Origin: Emydura subglobosa
Taxonomy: Eukaryota > Chordata > Testudines > Chelidae
Direction of reading: 5' to 3'
Length of the DNA stretch: 64,000 bases
Assembly: GCA_007922225.1 (NCBI GenBank)
Contig: ML679962.1
Coordinates: forward strand, 31,541,563-31,605,562
The notes beneath the pieces are model-generated. The model ran no database searches and had not been told where the DNA came from. It saw nothing but the letters and a program-made list of their open reading frames with translations. Below, piece after piece: positions 48,191 through 58,855 of this stretch. Every line of letters starts with the position of its first letter. Position 1 is the first letter of the stretch. The position numbers and the translations under genes are program-made.

Positions 48191-48689
48191 CAAGTACAGC
48201 TGGCTTCTGAAAAATTGTAAGTTCATGTCTTGTTCATTTAAAGTTGGTTTTCTTTCTTTGTCTCTCTATTTTATTTTGTTTTTCTAGGTGAAATTAGATT
48301 TAATCCTTTGAAGAAGGGGATAAATGAAAAGGCTGAAAAAAAATCAAAGTGAGCCCAATAGTGTCCTTAATGAGTACCTGAAATGAATGGCAGTTCTAAC
48401 AATTTCACATGAGTGCTACTTACAGACAGTAGGGAGCATCAGAGTGTGAGGACCTGCCTCAGAAAGAATGAGGTTGCTAAGGGAAACTGGAAGTAAATAA
48501 GTTAACCAGGTTTGAAGGCTGCCTTTTGTAAATGAAAAGCGGTAAATGATTTTTACTGATGATTTATACAAAGGAAAAAAACCATAAAATAATAAATTAA
48601 AGGGACACATGATAAAGAAAATGAACTGAAGCAGAAAAAAGTAATTGACAATAACAATAAAATCACCCAAACCCACAAATGCCATTGCT

Positions 48690-48711
48690 GAGAGAGAGAG
48701 AGAGAGAGAGA
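48690..48711. repeat. (GA)n microsatellite
   Basis: Ten or eleven uninterrupted GA units. It lies inside the longest stop-free frame of the window on the minus strand (48416-48985) and explains its SLSLSLS stretch. Confidence 0.95.
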
Positions 48712-48779
48712 AATTGACAGTCCATGTACGGAGGGAAAACAGAGAGGAATTAAGCAATAAGATGACCAAGAAAAATAAG

Positions 48780-49860
48780 GGATGTGTAATGCTGGCATAA
48801 CCGAAATCTGTCAGGCTCACTTGTGGGTTAATATTGATAGGATGCAAATTAGAATGATAAGAAAGGGTTTGGTGCTTGGACTCTATCAAATGCTTGCGAG
48901 TTGCTGTTTGCATTAATCTCACTTGTATTTTCTGTAACGTGTGAGCAGGCACTCTGTCAGCCTCTGTGACTGTATGCATCACCATACAGGAGAGCGAGGT
49001 TAATTCGTGTGAAGAGCTGCTCTTCTGCAGAAATTGTTATGCCCCACCTGAAAGAAGAGACCTATTGATACCAAAGAGGCCCATGCTTGGATCTTACAAC
49101 TGGAAACTCCTTACATCTAGACTGAGGTATTGTCCACAAAAGGACAAAAGACATTTCTTCTTGTTTTGCTCTTCACCCTGTGAAGATGAGTTGTATTACG
49201 AGTGGACTCTTCCCATCACCTGTGTTTGCCACTGAGCACACAAGGCAGGAATGGGATAAAAAACACGAACAAAAGGAACTAAACTTCTCTATGTTGCTAG
49301 GACTCGGGGAGGTAGAGAAGTTTCCCAGGCATAAACAAGAGATTCCCAGCCATTTAGCCTGGGTTAACCCTAAAGGGCAAATTGAGCTTGCTGTTATAGA
49401 TGCCTCTATTACCTTTAAAAACCTCAGACTGTGACTCATTTGTGTATCTATATGCACTTGCTTTAACTTTGTAAATAACTCTCTAATTTCCTTTTCCCAT
49501 TTAATAAATCTTCATATACTTTATAATAGGATTGGCTACAAGTGTTGTCCTTGGTGTGAGATCTAAGGCGCAACTGACCTGGGGTAAGTGACTGGTCCTC
49601 TGGGATTAGGAGTATCCTAAAGATTGTTGATTCTTGGTTTTACGGGACATTTATCAGAGGACAGACTGGCGTATCTAAGGGGACTGTCTGACTCCATTTA
49701 AGGCTGTTAACGTGCCTGAGGAGTTTGCAGTTGGTGCAGTTGGTTGGTGAAATCTAAGTTTAGAACTCGCAGCCAGTAAGGGGTTTATGCCCTGATGTTT
49801 ATGCTGTGTTTGTTCTTGTGCCACCATTGGGAGCATCACAGGAGGGATAAGTGATAGCAC
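48780..49860 (+). mobile_element. LTR-like repeat B with polyadenylation signal
   Basis: From about 48950 the text matches a turtle retroelement repeat I remember (gcaggcactctgtcagcctctgtgac, tcaccatacaggagagcgagg, cttctgcagaaattgttatgccccacctgaa). AATAAA at 49503-49508 is followed by ggattggctacaagtgttgtcc.tggtgtgagatct, then gacctggggtaagtgactggtcc and ggttggtgaaatctaagtttagaac. The order, a poly(A) signal followed by a conserved downstream part, suits an LTR plus adjacent internal sequence. No retroviral-type protein is readable. Confidence 0.45.
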
Positions 49861-50053
49861 AGAATAGTATTAAACAGGCAAAAGTGAAGCCACAAAAAGA
49901 ATTAAAACTAAAGGTGACAGGATACAATTAAAAGGAAACATGAATGAGGTTTAAAGAAATGAATGCATGGAAAATAAAATGAAATGTGATTATATTTAAT
50001 CACAAATCAATACTATTTTTTCAGGAAAAACCTGGTAGTAATTTACAGATCAG

Positions 50054-50616
50054 TGTAACGGGTGTATAAATGGCACACTGGCATGGAAGGGATTAAGGGG
50101 CTGCTTTGGGCTGGAGTGGCCCATCCCTCTGCATCTGCAATTCATGCCAGGATTAGAGGAGGAGTTAAAAGGAGAGAACCCCACTTAGATGGGGGCCACC
50201 CTGAGGAGGGAAAAGACTCAGCTTCTATAGCCCTTACGGGAGGGCTGAGAGTCTGCAGAGCCCCAGACCTTGCCGAAGGAGGGTGCAGATCCCCTGAGCT
50301 GCAAGGGCGGGAAGACAGAGGCTGCCACTCTGAACTCTGAAGTGATGCTCCTGGGCCCTTAGGAGTAAGAATTGCCAAGATCCAGGCGGGAGCTGCAACA
50401 GGTTTTTCCTTTCCTTTCTTTTGTTTAACCTTGTAACCGTTTGTTGTTTCACCTGAGACCTCAACAGGGGATGAGGCCGTGGTCAGGGGGCTGAGCATTG
50501 CCTCGCTAAAAACCCACACCTTACAGTACCTGTGGGGTGAGGGTAATTGAACTCACATGCGTGTGCTCCTCAGGTAGTCCTAAAAGGGGTTTTCTACCAT
50601 GGGCGGTTTTGTGACA
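50054..50616 (+). mobile_element. Probable solo LTR
   Basis: The block starts tgtaacgggtg and ends ttttgtgaca, the TG...CA ends expected of an LTR, 563 bases apart. It is GC-richer than its flanks (ggctgctttgggctggagtggccc, gggctgagagtctgcagagcc). No second copy lies nearby and no internal coding sequence adjoins it. Flanking pentamers (atcag / ctcgg) do not match, so either the ends are slightly misplaced or the target duplication has decayed. Confidence 0.5.
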
Positions 50617-51974
50617 CTCGGATAACTATATATCTATTTTTATTATTCTTGACATTTCTAGGCATAGATCAAATCTTGTAATGTCATGAGAAACCTAAAT
50701 CTAAAATAGTCTCATTTTTGTGTTTTGCACCCCTATATTTTGTCATTTTATTAATCAAGGCCAGAATCTGCATTTTTCTTGGTGACTGGTGACTTATATT
50801 CTGCTCACCATCATTTTCTGTAGCGAATGTGGGATGTAGATTATTTTTGTGGGTAATGAGCAGTTATAAATATCTATGAGTCAGATAAATTATGCTGTAT
50901 TCCCTCATTCCAAAGACACTCTCACAACGAAGGATATAATCAAATCCTGTTGCCCTGGTGATGGCTAGTTCAAGTCTGGATTGCTGCAGGTCTACATACT
51001 TTACTTTTTTAAACTCTAAGATATGTGCATTAATATGCAGAATTGAACAGATATACACACATGCTACAAATTAAATAAAACCAGATTAAAATATCATCAA
51101 ATTCCAATTTATGGAAAATAACATAAATTAGAAAGAATACAAACATGTTATGCTATAATAAATTCAGAATAGGCTAGAAATTATTAAGGTGCTCTCAATT
51201 TCCAGAATTTAGTAGATGGTAAATGACATTTAAAGGAGCATGGTCCAGGCTGATGACCCGTAAACATGACTGTACACCCATAATAATATCCAGTTTACCT
51301 TATTAAAAATAGTTTAAAAGTGACTAGTGATTATGAGTGTCTCCATTTGTAACTTCAGACATCTTATAGGGGCCTGATTTTCCATGAGTGCATGATCAGT
51401 GCTTTCTGAAAATCGATCCCTTGAACAGATCTCAAGTTGGGTACCTCAAAAAAAGACCCCCCAAATCACTAGTCACTCTTAAAAATGTAGATCACAAGAT
51501 CTGATTCAAAGCCCATTGAACCCAAAGCTATCATCATCCCCCAAAATAACGAATGATATGTTTGTGTTCTATGCTCCATTCTCAGGACTCCAAGGAAACG
51601 TTGACAGTTTTGTAGTTTTCAGAGTCTGTGACATATAGTGTTTAGTCCAATATAAAGTTTATTGGATTTGTATCCCTCATTTTAGAAGCAGATACTGTTG
51701 AGCTATTAGTAGGGCATATTTGTGTGATGCACTTGGCATTTTGCAAACGGGGTATATCTAAGGACTGGCAGACTGATAAATATCCTTTTACTTTGTTTTT
51801 CTAGAATCCTCCTTTTTGCTGGGCTCTGGATTGACTGCCTGACTATGCTAGTTGTTTGCATGGTCATAAAATCTGCAGAAAGACTGGTGTCCAACTATTC
51901 AAAATACTGGGATATGTTGCTGTATAGAATGGTGTGGATTTTTTTTAAAAAAAGCTCTGCTTCACAATGCTTAT
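50617..51974. other. AT-rich non-coding stretch
   Basis: No gene. A repeat remnant lies at about 51371-51535 (gggcctgattttccatgagtgc ... gattcaaagcccattgaaccc), belonging to the sauropsid palindromic elements. Confidence 0.45.
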
Positions 51975-52080
51975 ATTGTTTAGACGGTAAGCTCTGTGGA
52001 GGGGTGACTGTACTTTTTGTCTTGTTCGGCTCTAAGGAGATTGTCAGCCCCTAGCAAACAGTAAATAACATTAAATATCA
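51975..52080 (+). mobile_element. CORE-SINE / L2-type tail remnant
   Basis: Reads ttgtttagacggtaagctctgtggaggggtgactgt, then ctagcaaacagtaaataac. This fits the tail of the CORE-SINE copies at 15880 and 23660, more diverged and without the head. Confidence 0.5.
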
Positions 52081-53084
52081 ATGTTATTAACAGAACGTAC
52101 AACAGGCAAACGTAGGAAAGCAGGCAAAACTATACAGATTTATCCTATCAACAGATCAAATTATATATTTAAAGGGTAGCTGGTGCCAACTCTTTGACTA
52201 TCACTTCTCTTTATAAAGTGTTCTCTCCCACCTCCAGCATTTGCAACAGACTTTGGATTTTCAGTAGGGGGTATGCTCATGGAGTAGAGAAGTCTTTCTT
52301 CTTTGCCCCAAAAAATTCTGTTTATTTTTTGCAGAGGGATAAACTATTAACAATCAATATTTGCCTTCTCTGACTTGCATTCCTGTAAGATCAGGCTCAA
52401 TCTGCCACCAAAACAGCAGCAGTAGCATAACTGTACTGAAAATTCTTGGGAGTTGTCAGAGGGGCTGTAGTGAGAACCAGAGCCAGGGCTCCCCTCATTC
52501 CCAGACTTGGCAAGCCTGTGTCCCAGCTCCTCTTTGGAGACACCACAAGGGAAAAGAAGTAGGCCAAGTTTTACCTTTACTTTAGAAAAAAAATAACTTA
52601 GGAAATTACATACAAAAACTACATTGAAAGAACATTATTTAAGTTGCAAAGTCAAGCACTCAGAAGTTAGAAAATTCCAAATTCAGAGTTGCCCAGGGCC
52701 ACCTTAATTCTGAATTCCCTTTATGTGTATGCATAATAAATTGCCTTCATTACATAATCACACATTTTTTCTCTACAGAAATCTTGCCTCATTCCGTACA
52801 CAGGATGGACTCACCAGGGGGAAGACGTAAGGTGATTTGGGCAACTGCAAGTAGAGCAGTTTCTAATCTTTTGAGTCCTTGACTTTGCCCACTGAATGAC
52901 TTAGTCAAGCATGCCAAGACGGAATACTTAGGTTTTTCTAATGTAATAGGAATATATCCAAAAGCATTTGTAATTAGTTGTAAAAATTACATGCAAAATA
53001 ATAACGGCCACTTACTCATGTTTAATATTTTCTGTGGTTACATTTTTGGTCAATTAGCTGTGGAATAGTGAAGTACAGTAAAGA
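52081..53084. other. Non-coding stretch, no gene recognised
   Basis: Nothing recognised. The plus-strand frame at 52361-52585 has no motif. Confidence 0.45.
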
Positions 53085-53335
53085 CAAAGTTGTGTAGAGC
53101 AGTTACTGTAGCGGACTAGACTTCAGACCTCCTGGGTTCTTTTGTGTAGCTGATTTGCTGTGTCCCTATGGGAAAGTCATCTAACCTGCTTGTTACCTAG
53201 TATACCAAAATGTATATAAAATGCTAAAATGTTCAGGGTCTTGGGAGGCTTAGTTAACTGATGTTTGTAAAGAGCTTCTAAGTTCCTCTGGTGAAAGGTA
53301 CTATCTGTAGACGTGTAAAGTATTATTATTACTGC
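53085..53335 (+). mobile_element. MIR-type SINE
   Basis: Starts gtagagcagttactgtagcggactagacttcagacctcctgggttc. It continues with tagctgatttgctgtgtccctatgggaaagtcatctaacctgc and ends atgtttgtaaagagcttctaagttcctctggtgaaaggtact...aagtattattatta. The CORE is recognisable, the copy is old. Confidence 0.75.
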
Positions 53336-54123
53336 CCACACTTTTTCTTTTTTGGCAGGTGAAAATTCTAGCACTGTGAAAATTATCTTCCATGTATTAA
53401 TGGAGATAATATGCCAAATGTAAGTGGATGGTAATTAAGAAAATACACCTGAATAGGTTTACTCCTTGTGTTGTTTTTCTTTATTCCTAAAAAAAGCCCA
53501 CACTGTCTGACCTATGAAAGCAATTTAGCATGCATACAACAAATGCACCAGGTATTAGCAAGAGCTTAGAAGTGACAGGAAGCTATCCAAAGGCAAGAGG
53601 CTAAAGACAGAAATTGAAGAAAGTGTTCATCGAGACAGTGTTTGTCTTCAAACAAATGGTGTCTGAGATATAAAAATGAAGCACCGCCAGAAACAGAACT
53701 GCTGTAGCTATTGGTGTACATGAGTCCAAAAGGGAGTTAGACATTTTTCTGGAAAAAGAGTGATACAGACACTGACTTGATTTCTGGGGTGAAAATGAGA
53801 GAATGATTTAGAGCAGGAAAGACTGAAGATGCTTCAGCTGGCAGGACGGTGCTGCCAAGCAACAGCGATTCTTATAAAAAGGGAGGAAATATGGCGTGGC
53901 ATGAAATAGCGAGATGAAAGGCTCATACACTCCAATAACTTGGTCACAATGAATTATGATTCATAAAACAACCAGATCAGGATTACTCTGTAGCACAATA
54001 TAGGGAAGTTGGATTGTAAAACAAAAAGACTAGCTAGGAACAAATTAATACACTTAGAGACAAGTGTTTGTAAAGATCCTTATTAAAGAGCAGATCAACA
54101 GTATTACAGTATTTTTTCTTCTC

Positions 54124-54144
54124 TTTTTTTTTTTTTTTTTTTTT
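54124..54144. repeat. Poly-T tract
   Basis: Twenty-one consecutive T. Preceded by ttttttcttctct. No SINE body is recognised on the adjoining minus strand, so it need not be a retroelement tail. Confidence 0.9.
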
Positions 54145-55565
54145 GAAAAATGTTTTGTGGCACCATGAAAAACCATGCTGGAAGAAAGTAAATTTTCCTC
54201 CAAGGAGTCCCAGGAATGCCATTCATTTGTTATAGGAGTTGCAACTTCAAGGAAAATAATTTTATACTATCCATCAACCAGTGCATTCATGTCAACAAAA
54301 GGAAATGCTAATATAGGTGTGGACCTGCTGCCATTGAAAGAGAAAACTCCAGGGTGCAGGACTGGGCATTAGTTCATCTTGAAATCATATACAGAATGGT
54401 TGACTTCAGGAAACATTTACCCTTGCTCTTTTATGTCTTGTTCACTATGAAAGGTGGCATAATGTCTGACAATGTGCAGTCATATAATGTAGATGAGAAT
54501 TTCAGTGCTGGATAAATTAAAAGAGTTACTAATGACTGTCATGTAGGAACCAAATGTGGTACATTCTCTCAGAAACTTTGTTTTAAACTCTGAAAGTATT
54601 TGCCGCTGGATTAGCACACAAAGTAGTACTAAACCCAGCCAGGTAATGCAAGTAGATCGGTTACATCAGTGTGCTTAAACGTTATCCTGCTGTACCCCAG
54701 CCCCTCTATCTTCCCGTCTTGAGCCATTCTTAAGCAAAGATTGCCAACGGTGCTGAATTATGGTACGTTATCCATCATCATAAAATAATCGCACAAACAC
54801 CAGTTGAACACTACATGCTACAGATGGAAGGGATGATGATATTAAGACATATCTGAGTCACTAGTGATATATTGATAATGAGAGATGTAACAAAATGACG
54901 GTGTTTCCCCTTACTATGAAGAAGAAGCCATCTTAAAGATAATTCGAAAATGTGAAGTGCTTCTAAATATATGAATATTATATAAATTAGTGACTATATA
55001 TGATGAATAAAGTCCTTCAGATAACGCCAAACATTCCCCCTGCATCACACCCTTTCCTCCCCACAATAAATATCAGACTCATTTCCTTCAACAAACTTTC
55101 CTCTAACAGACCTGAGCACCTGCAGCAGGAATTCAACCACACACATCCAACTTCTCTTTTAGTAAGAGCTGATGTGTTTGGGGGAGGGCAGGAGGTTTGC
55201 TTCCTTCTCCTGTAAGACTGTTGATGCCTTTTCAGATGTAAGTAGAACTCAAGGCTACTTTTTCAAGCAAGGCTTACCATACTAAATAAACAAATAAAAA
55301 ATGCACAGGGGTGGAAAGCAGTCTTCTCCTAGTAGCAGCAGCCTTCCTGAGGGACTGCCTTCAACATAAACTTTGGAATACTAACTGTAGCTATTCCCGT
55401 GTGTTCTTAGAAGAACTCTGAATCCTTGCTTCCCACTTTGGTAGAAAGGCTGGGATGATGGACCATGAGTCTCCCTTTGCATCCCAAAGTGTTGGAATGA
55501 TATGTTACCTTTTTATTCCACTCTCTACTCTCCCTTCTCCCAGTAAAAGTGGGTGGCTTATCCTC

Positions 55566-55612
55566 TTATTTTATTTTATTTTATTTTATTTTATTTTATT
55601 TTATTTTATTTT
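55566..55612. repeat. (TTTTA)n pentanucleotide microsatellite
   Basis: Nine perfect tandem copies of a TTATT/TTTTA unit. This is the longest pure microsatellite of the window and likely length-polymorphic. Confidence 0.97.
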
Positions 55613-56789
55613 GCCGTCTTGTGCTTCGTTCATCAAGATAACTCTCTTGAAACACATTAGTCAATAATATCTAATTTTAAACTACCTGTAGAAGATCCAT
55701 ATTTAGAGAATTGAGGCTTGGCTACCTACCCCCTGAAATCCTGTAATCATTACATCAACACGCTGTCTTTATGGATCATAAGCCTTTTAATCCCTTCACT
55801 GCCCACCTACTACCTCAGCACCTGCACACGCCAGCTGTCTCAAGCCAATTTCATTTCTCTGATGTTGGTTTTCCCAAAATAGGAATTATCTGTGTTTCTT
55901 TTTCCTCTTCAGAGACCACACAGGAATGGTATCTTGCTTGAATGCTTTAGTAGGTCAGTAACATTATGATTTCTGTGAATCTCTTTGGTTCAAATGATCT
56001 TTTCAGGACTGGAGATATGCAGTAAAGTGCCTCACGCTCATTGATTATAATCAGGGCCAAACAAGTAGTGAATGGAAGCATTGCTATTTAATGACTGATG
56101 GCCTCTATGTAATGAAGTAGTGGTCCCCGCCTAGGTCCCGACAAGTCGATGTCCTTACTGCGTTCAACCACAATTGGTAATAGTGGCAACTTCCTTGTTA
56201 ATCACAGCTCAGAAGCTAAAGAAACTAACATTATGGAGGCATATTATCCTTTCTCTTCCTCCATGATTCCTCTACACCAGTGGTGGGGTCATGAGACGTT
56301 TACTGCTATTGCCGATGCTGTGCCTGCTCTGGCTTCAGTCTCTGGGACTGTCAAGCTGATGATCTTGAATGAACATTAAATCCACTTTGAAAGAGTAACT
56401 TTCCAAGTTGCAGGAGGAAATATCACAATCAATTTGACTCATAAAAATGATGAAAACATGCACTTCGTCTATAACGGTACTTTTACGTCTTGTCTTTTGT
56501 AATAGATCAAAACTAGACTTCAGTCTGCATTATATATCCGTGTGCCTCACATGGATTATGAGCAAATGTTGTTGATAAATTCGCACGGACATGTTTGAAC
56601 AGGGCTTATGCAGTCTTCAAACATTGTTTTCATGGGGACTCTGCACCTAGATACTTGTCAGTGAATATGTCCTACACCGGGAAGTATCTTCTATTATTAT
56701 GTCTGACAGCTGACTGGATTTTATCTAAGGGATCTAAGCTTTTTACTGAAAACTTTTCTCTCTAATGGGGAAGTTTGCTGATTATCATG

Positions 56790-56870
56790 GAGAACATGGA
56801 GTCCTGAGGTCTATGGGTGGGTCTGCCACTGACTTGGATGATTCTGGGCAAGTCAGGTAGGCCAAAACTT
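56790..56870 (+). mobile_element. MIR/CORE-SINE fragment
   Basis: Reads catggagtcctgaggtctatgggtgggtctgccactgacttggatgattctgggcaagtca, the CORE region of MIR-type SINEs. The tail is not recognisable. Confidence 0.65.
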
Positions 56871-58079
56871 TTAAGAGTGGCTGTAGTATCTTATTGATGA
56901 GCAACTTTTGTCAAGAAACTCTTTATTATGCACAGGAACTATGTACAAAAACAGAATAACAAACTTTCTCTACTCTGTGTACCTGCATTCCTGGAAGAAT
57001 ACAGTTAACTCTCAATGCATCTGAAATCAGAGGAGAAACTTTAATTTGGATTCACTCGACACAGGTATAGTGATTCTATTGTCACATCCACTGTTTTATA
57101 GTAAAATGATTTTATTGTAATAACTGATTGTCTAATAGCAGCATTTCTTTTATAAAACTAATTTACTAACTTTATACTCAGTATTACAGGATAATTATTC
57201 TAATAGAAGCATCACTGATATAGACTAGGTGCAGTATTAAAATCACAGAGAATCAAAATAGACTTCATAAATGTTCTTAATCTCACTTTTATTATAGAAA
57301 ATATTTAAAATAGTATCTAGTTGGCTTTCTTGTGTATTTCTAGCTATAGTGTTTCCTGCTGAATAAGAAGCATTAGTGACTGGAAGGAACTAGGAGTTGA
57401 GTATAAACAAAGTAAAATGACTGACTAATAAACATGCGCCTTTTATTTTGTTGGCTTGTAATTTATTCCTGATTGGTAGGGCATATTTGGTCATCGGGTT
57501 CCCAAATGAGAACTGAGATCTCAATTTGATTTAGAATCACCACAGAAATGTCCAGTTCGACCTGTTAGCCAACCACTTCGTAAATTTGAGTAGAATCTGC
57601 TGCTGTACAGCAGACAACCACCACTTTTTGATCTGGTGTTTCAGGAGTTTTCCTCTGTGAAACATAGTGCATGGATCACTTACAGCAATGAACTGGTGCT
57701 TGATGCTGAAATAAATTCGTGCTTGGGTCTGGGATTACCCAGGGTAATAAATGATCCCTCCTGAAGAGCAGGAGTGGTACTCCAGTTTGTGGTCTTGTAC
57801 CATATAAGCATGTCTCCTCGTATAAAAGGCCACACGGATAGTAGAATGCCAACTATGTATGGCCTGATCTTGTATTGTCTTCATTCAACACTCCCCTTGC
57901 CTTCAGTGGGAATCATGTGTGCATGCAAAACTATTGCAGGATTAGACATCAGTGGGAGTGAAAGTATTGGAGGAAATAAATTCAGGGCCTCAGCCTGCAA
58001 ATTTTCAAACATGTGAGCAGTCAGATTGATGTCCATGTGCTTGCACGTGTATAAAAGGATTATTCATGTGAGTAAAGAC
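56871..58079. other. AT-rich non-coding stretch
   Basis: No gene. A sauropsid palindromic-repeat remnant is visible at 57860-57942 (ggcctgatcttgtattg ... ccttcagtgggaatcatg ... ttgcaggatt). Confidence 0.45.
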
Positions 58080-58200
58080 TAGCAAGCTCAACACACATGG
58101 ATTGTGAGACCTTTGGGACAAGGACCATGTCTTTATATGTTAGCTGTCGTGCACTTTTATGGCACTATATATTTAAATACCACTAATAAAATTATATTGA
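58080..58200 (+). mobile_element. CORE-SINE / L2-type tail remnant
   Basis: Reads ggattgtgagacctttgggacaaggaccatgtctttatatgt ... ggcactatatatttaaataccactaataaaatta. Tail only, diverged. Confidence 0.6.
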
Positions 58201-58564
58201 GCATTCAGTCATTGATAGTTCACCCTCACTAGAGGATTTGTTGGTTGCTATCTTTTTGATAGAGTGCTACAAATGTTCCTCTAGCAGACAAAAACTCACT
58301 CGCCAGTATACAGATAACCTTATAGTGCCCCACAGATGCTTTAGTTATTACATAAATTATACTGTAAGCAATGACATTAAGTTAAAAACAAACAAAACAA
58401 GACCAAAATCCCTCTTAAGAATGTGATAAAAATTCAAGAATTGTTGTACAGAATTGAATACAATTGGCTAATCAGGGCTATGGATTTTAGAGCACTTCTT
58501 AAAAACAGACAAATGGAGGAATTTTCAGATAATTATGAGAATTTTAAAGTAATCCAGATTTTGA

Positions 58565-58855
58565 GATGAAGGATGGTCTTGTGGTTATTATAAGGTGTTG
58601 GGCTGGGAATCAGGTGTGCCAGATTTATTTCCTGGTTCTGCCTCAGACTTCTTTGAGTGAGTCACTTTACCTCTTTTTCCCTCTTTGAAAGTACAAGTCC
58701 CTATATTCCTTTTTCCCACCCTTTTTCTGTTTTGTCTGGCTGTGGGGCCAGACACTATCTTACTGTGCGTATGTAAAGAACCTAGACAGTGGACTCCTGA
58801 TCTCTGTTCAGGTCTTTGGGTGATCCCATAATGTAAATAATAATTTAGGGGAGGG
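58565..58855 (+). mobile_element. CORE-SINE, nearly full length
   Basis: Head ggatggtcttgtggttattataaggtgttgggctgggaatcagg, CORE ttcctggttctgcctcagacttctttgagtgagtcactttacctc. The tail is ggctgtggggccagacactatcttactgtgcgtatgtaaagaacctagacagtggactcctgatctctgttcagg with an A/T-rich end. Its tail agrees with the 15880 and 23660 copies. Confidence 0.85.

Larger units (their letters stand above)
53336..56789. other. Non-coding stretch with simple repeats
   Basis: No gene recognised. Contains the poly-T tract and the TTTTA microsatellite listed separately. A plus-strand frame at 56149-56379 has no motif I know. Confidence 0.45.

Noticed and set aside
48416..48985. 189-codon minus-strand frame as a membrane protein gene
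   Set aside because: It runs through a GA microsatellite and an LTR-like repeat, has no recognisable domain, and its hydrophobicity follows from AT-rich antisense sequence.
54124..54144. Poly-T as the tail of a retrotransposed pseudogene
   Set aside because: Neighbouring sequence on the minus strand has no recognisable coding or SINE body.
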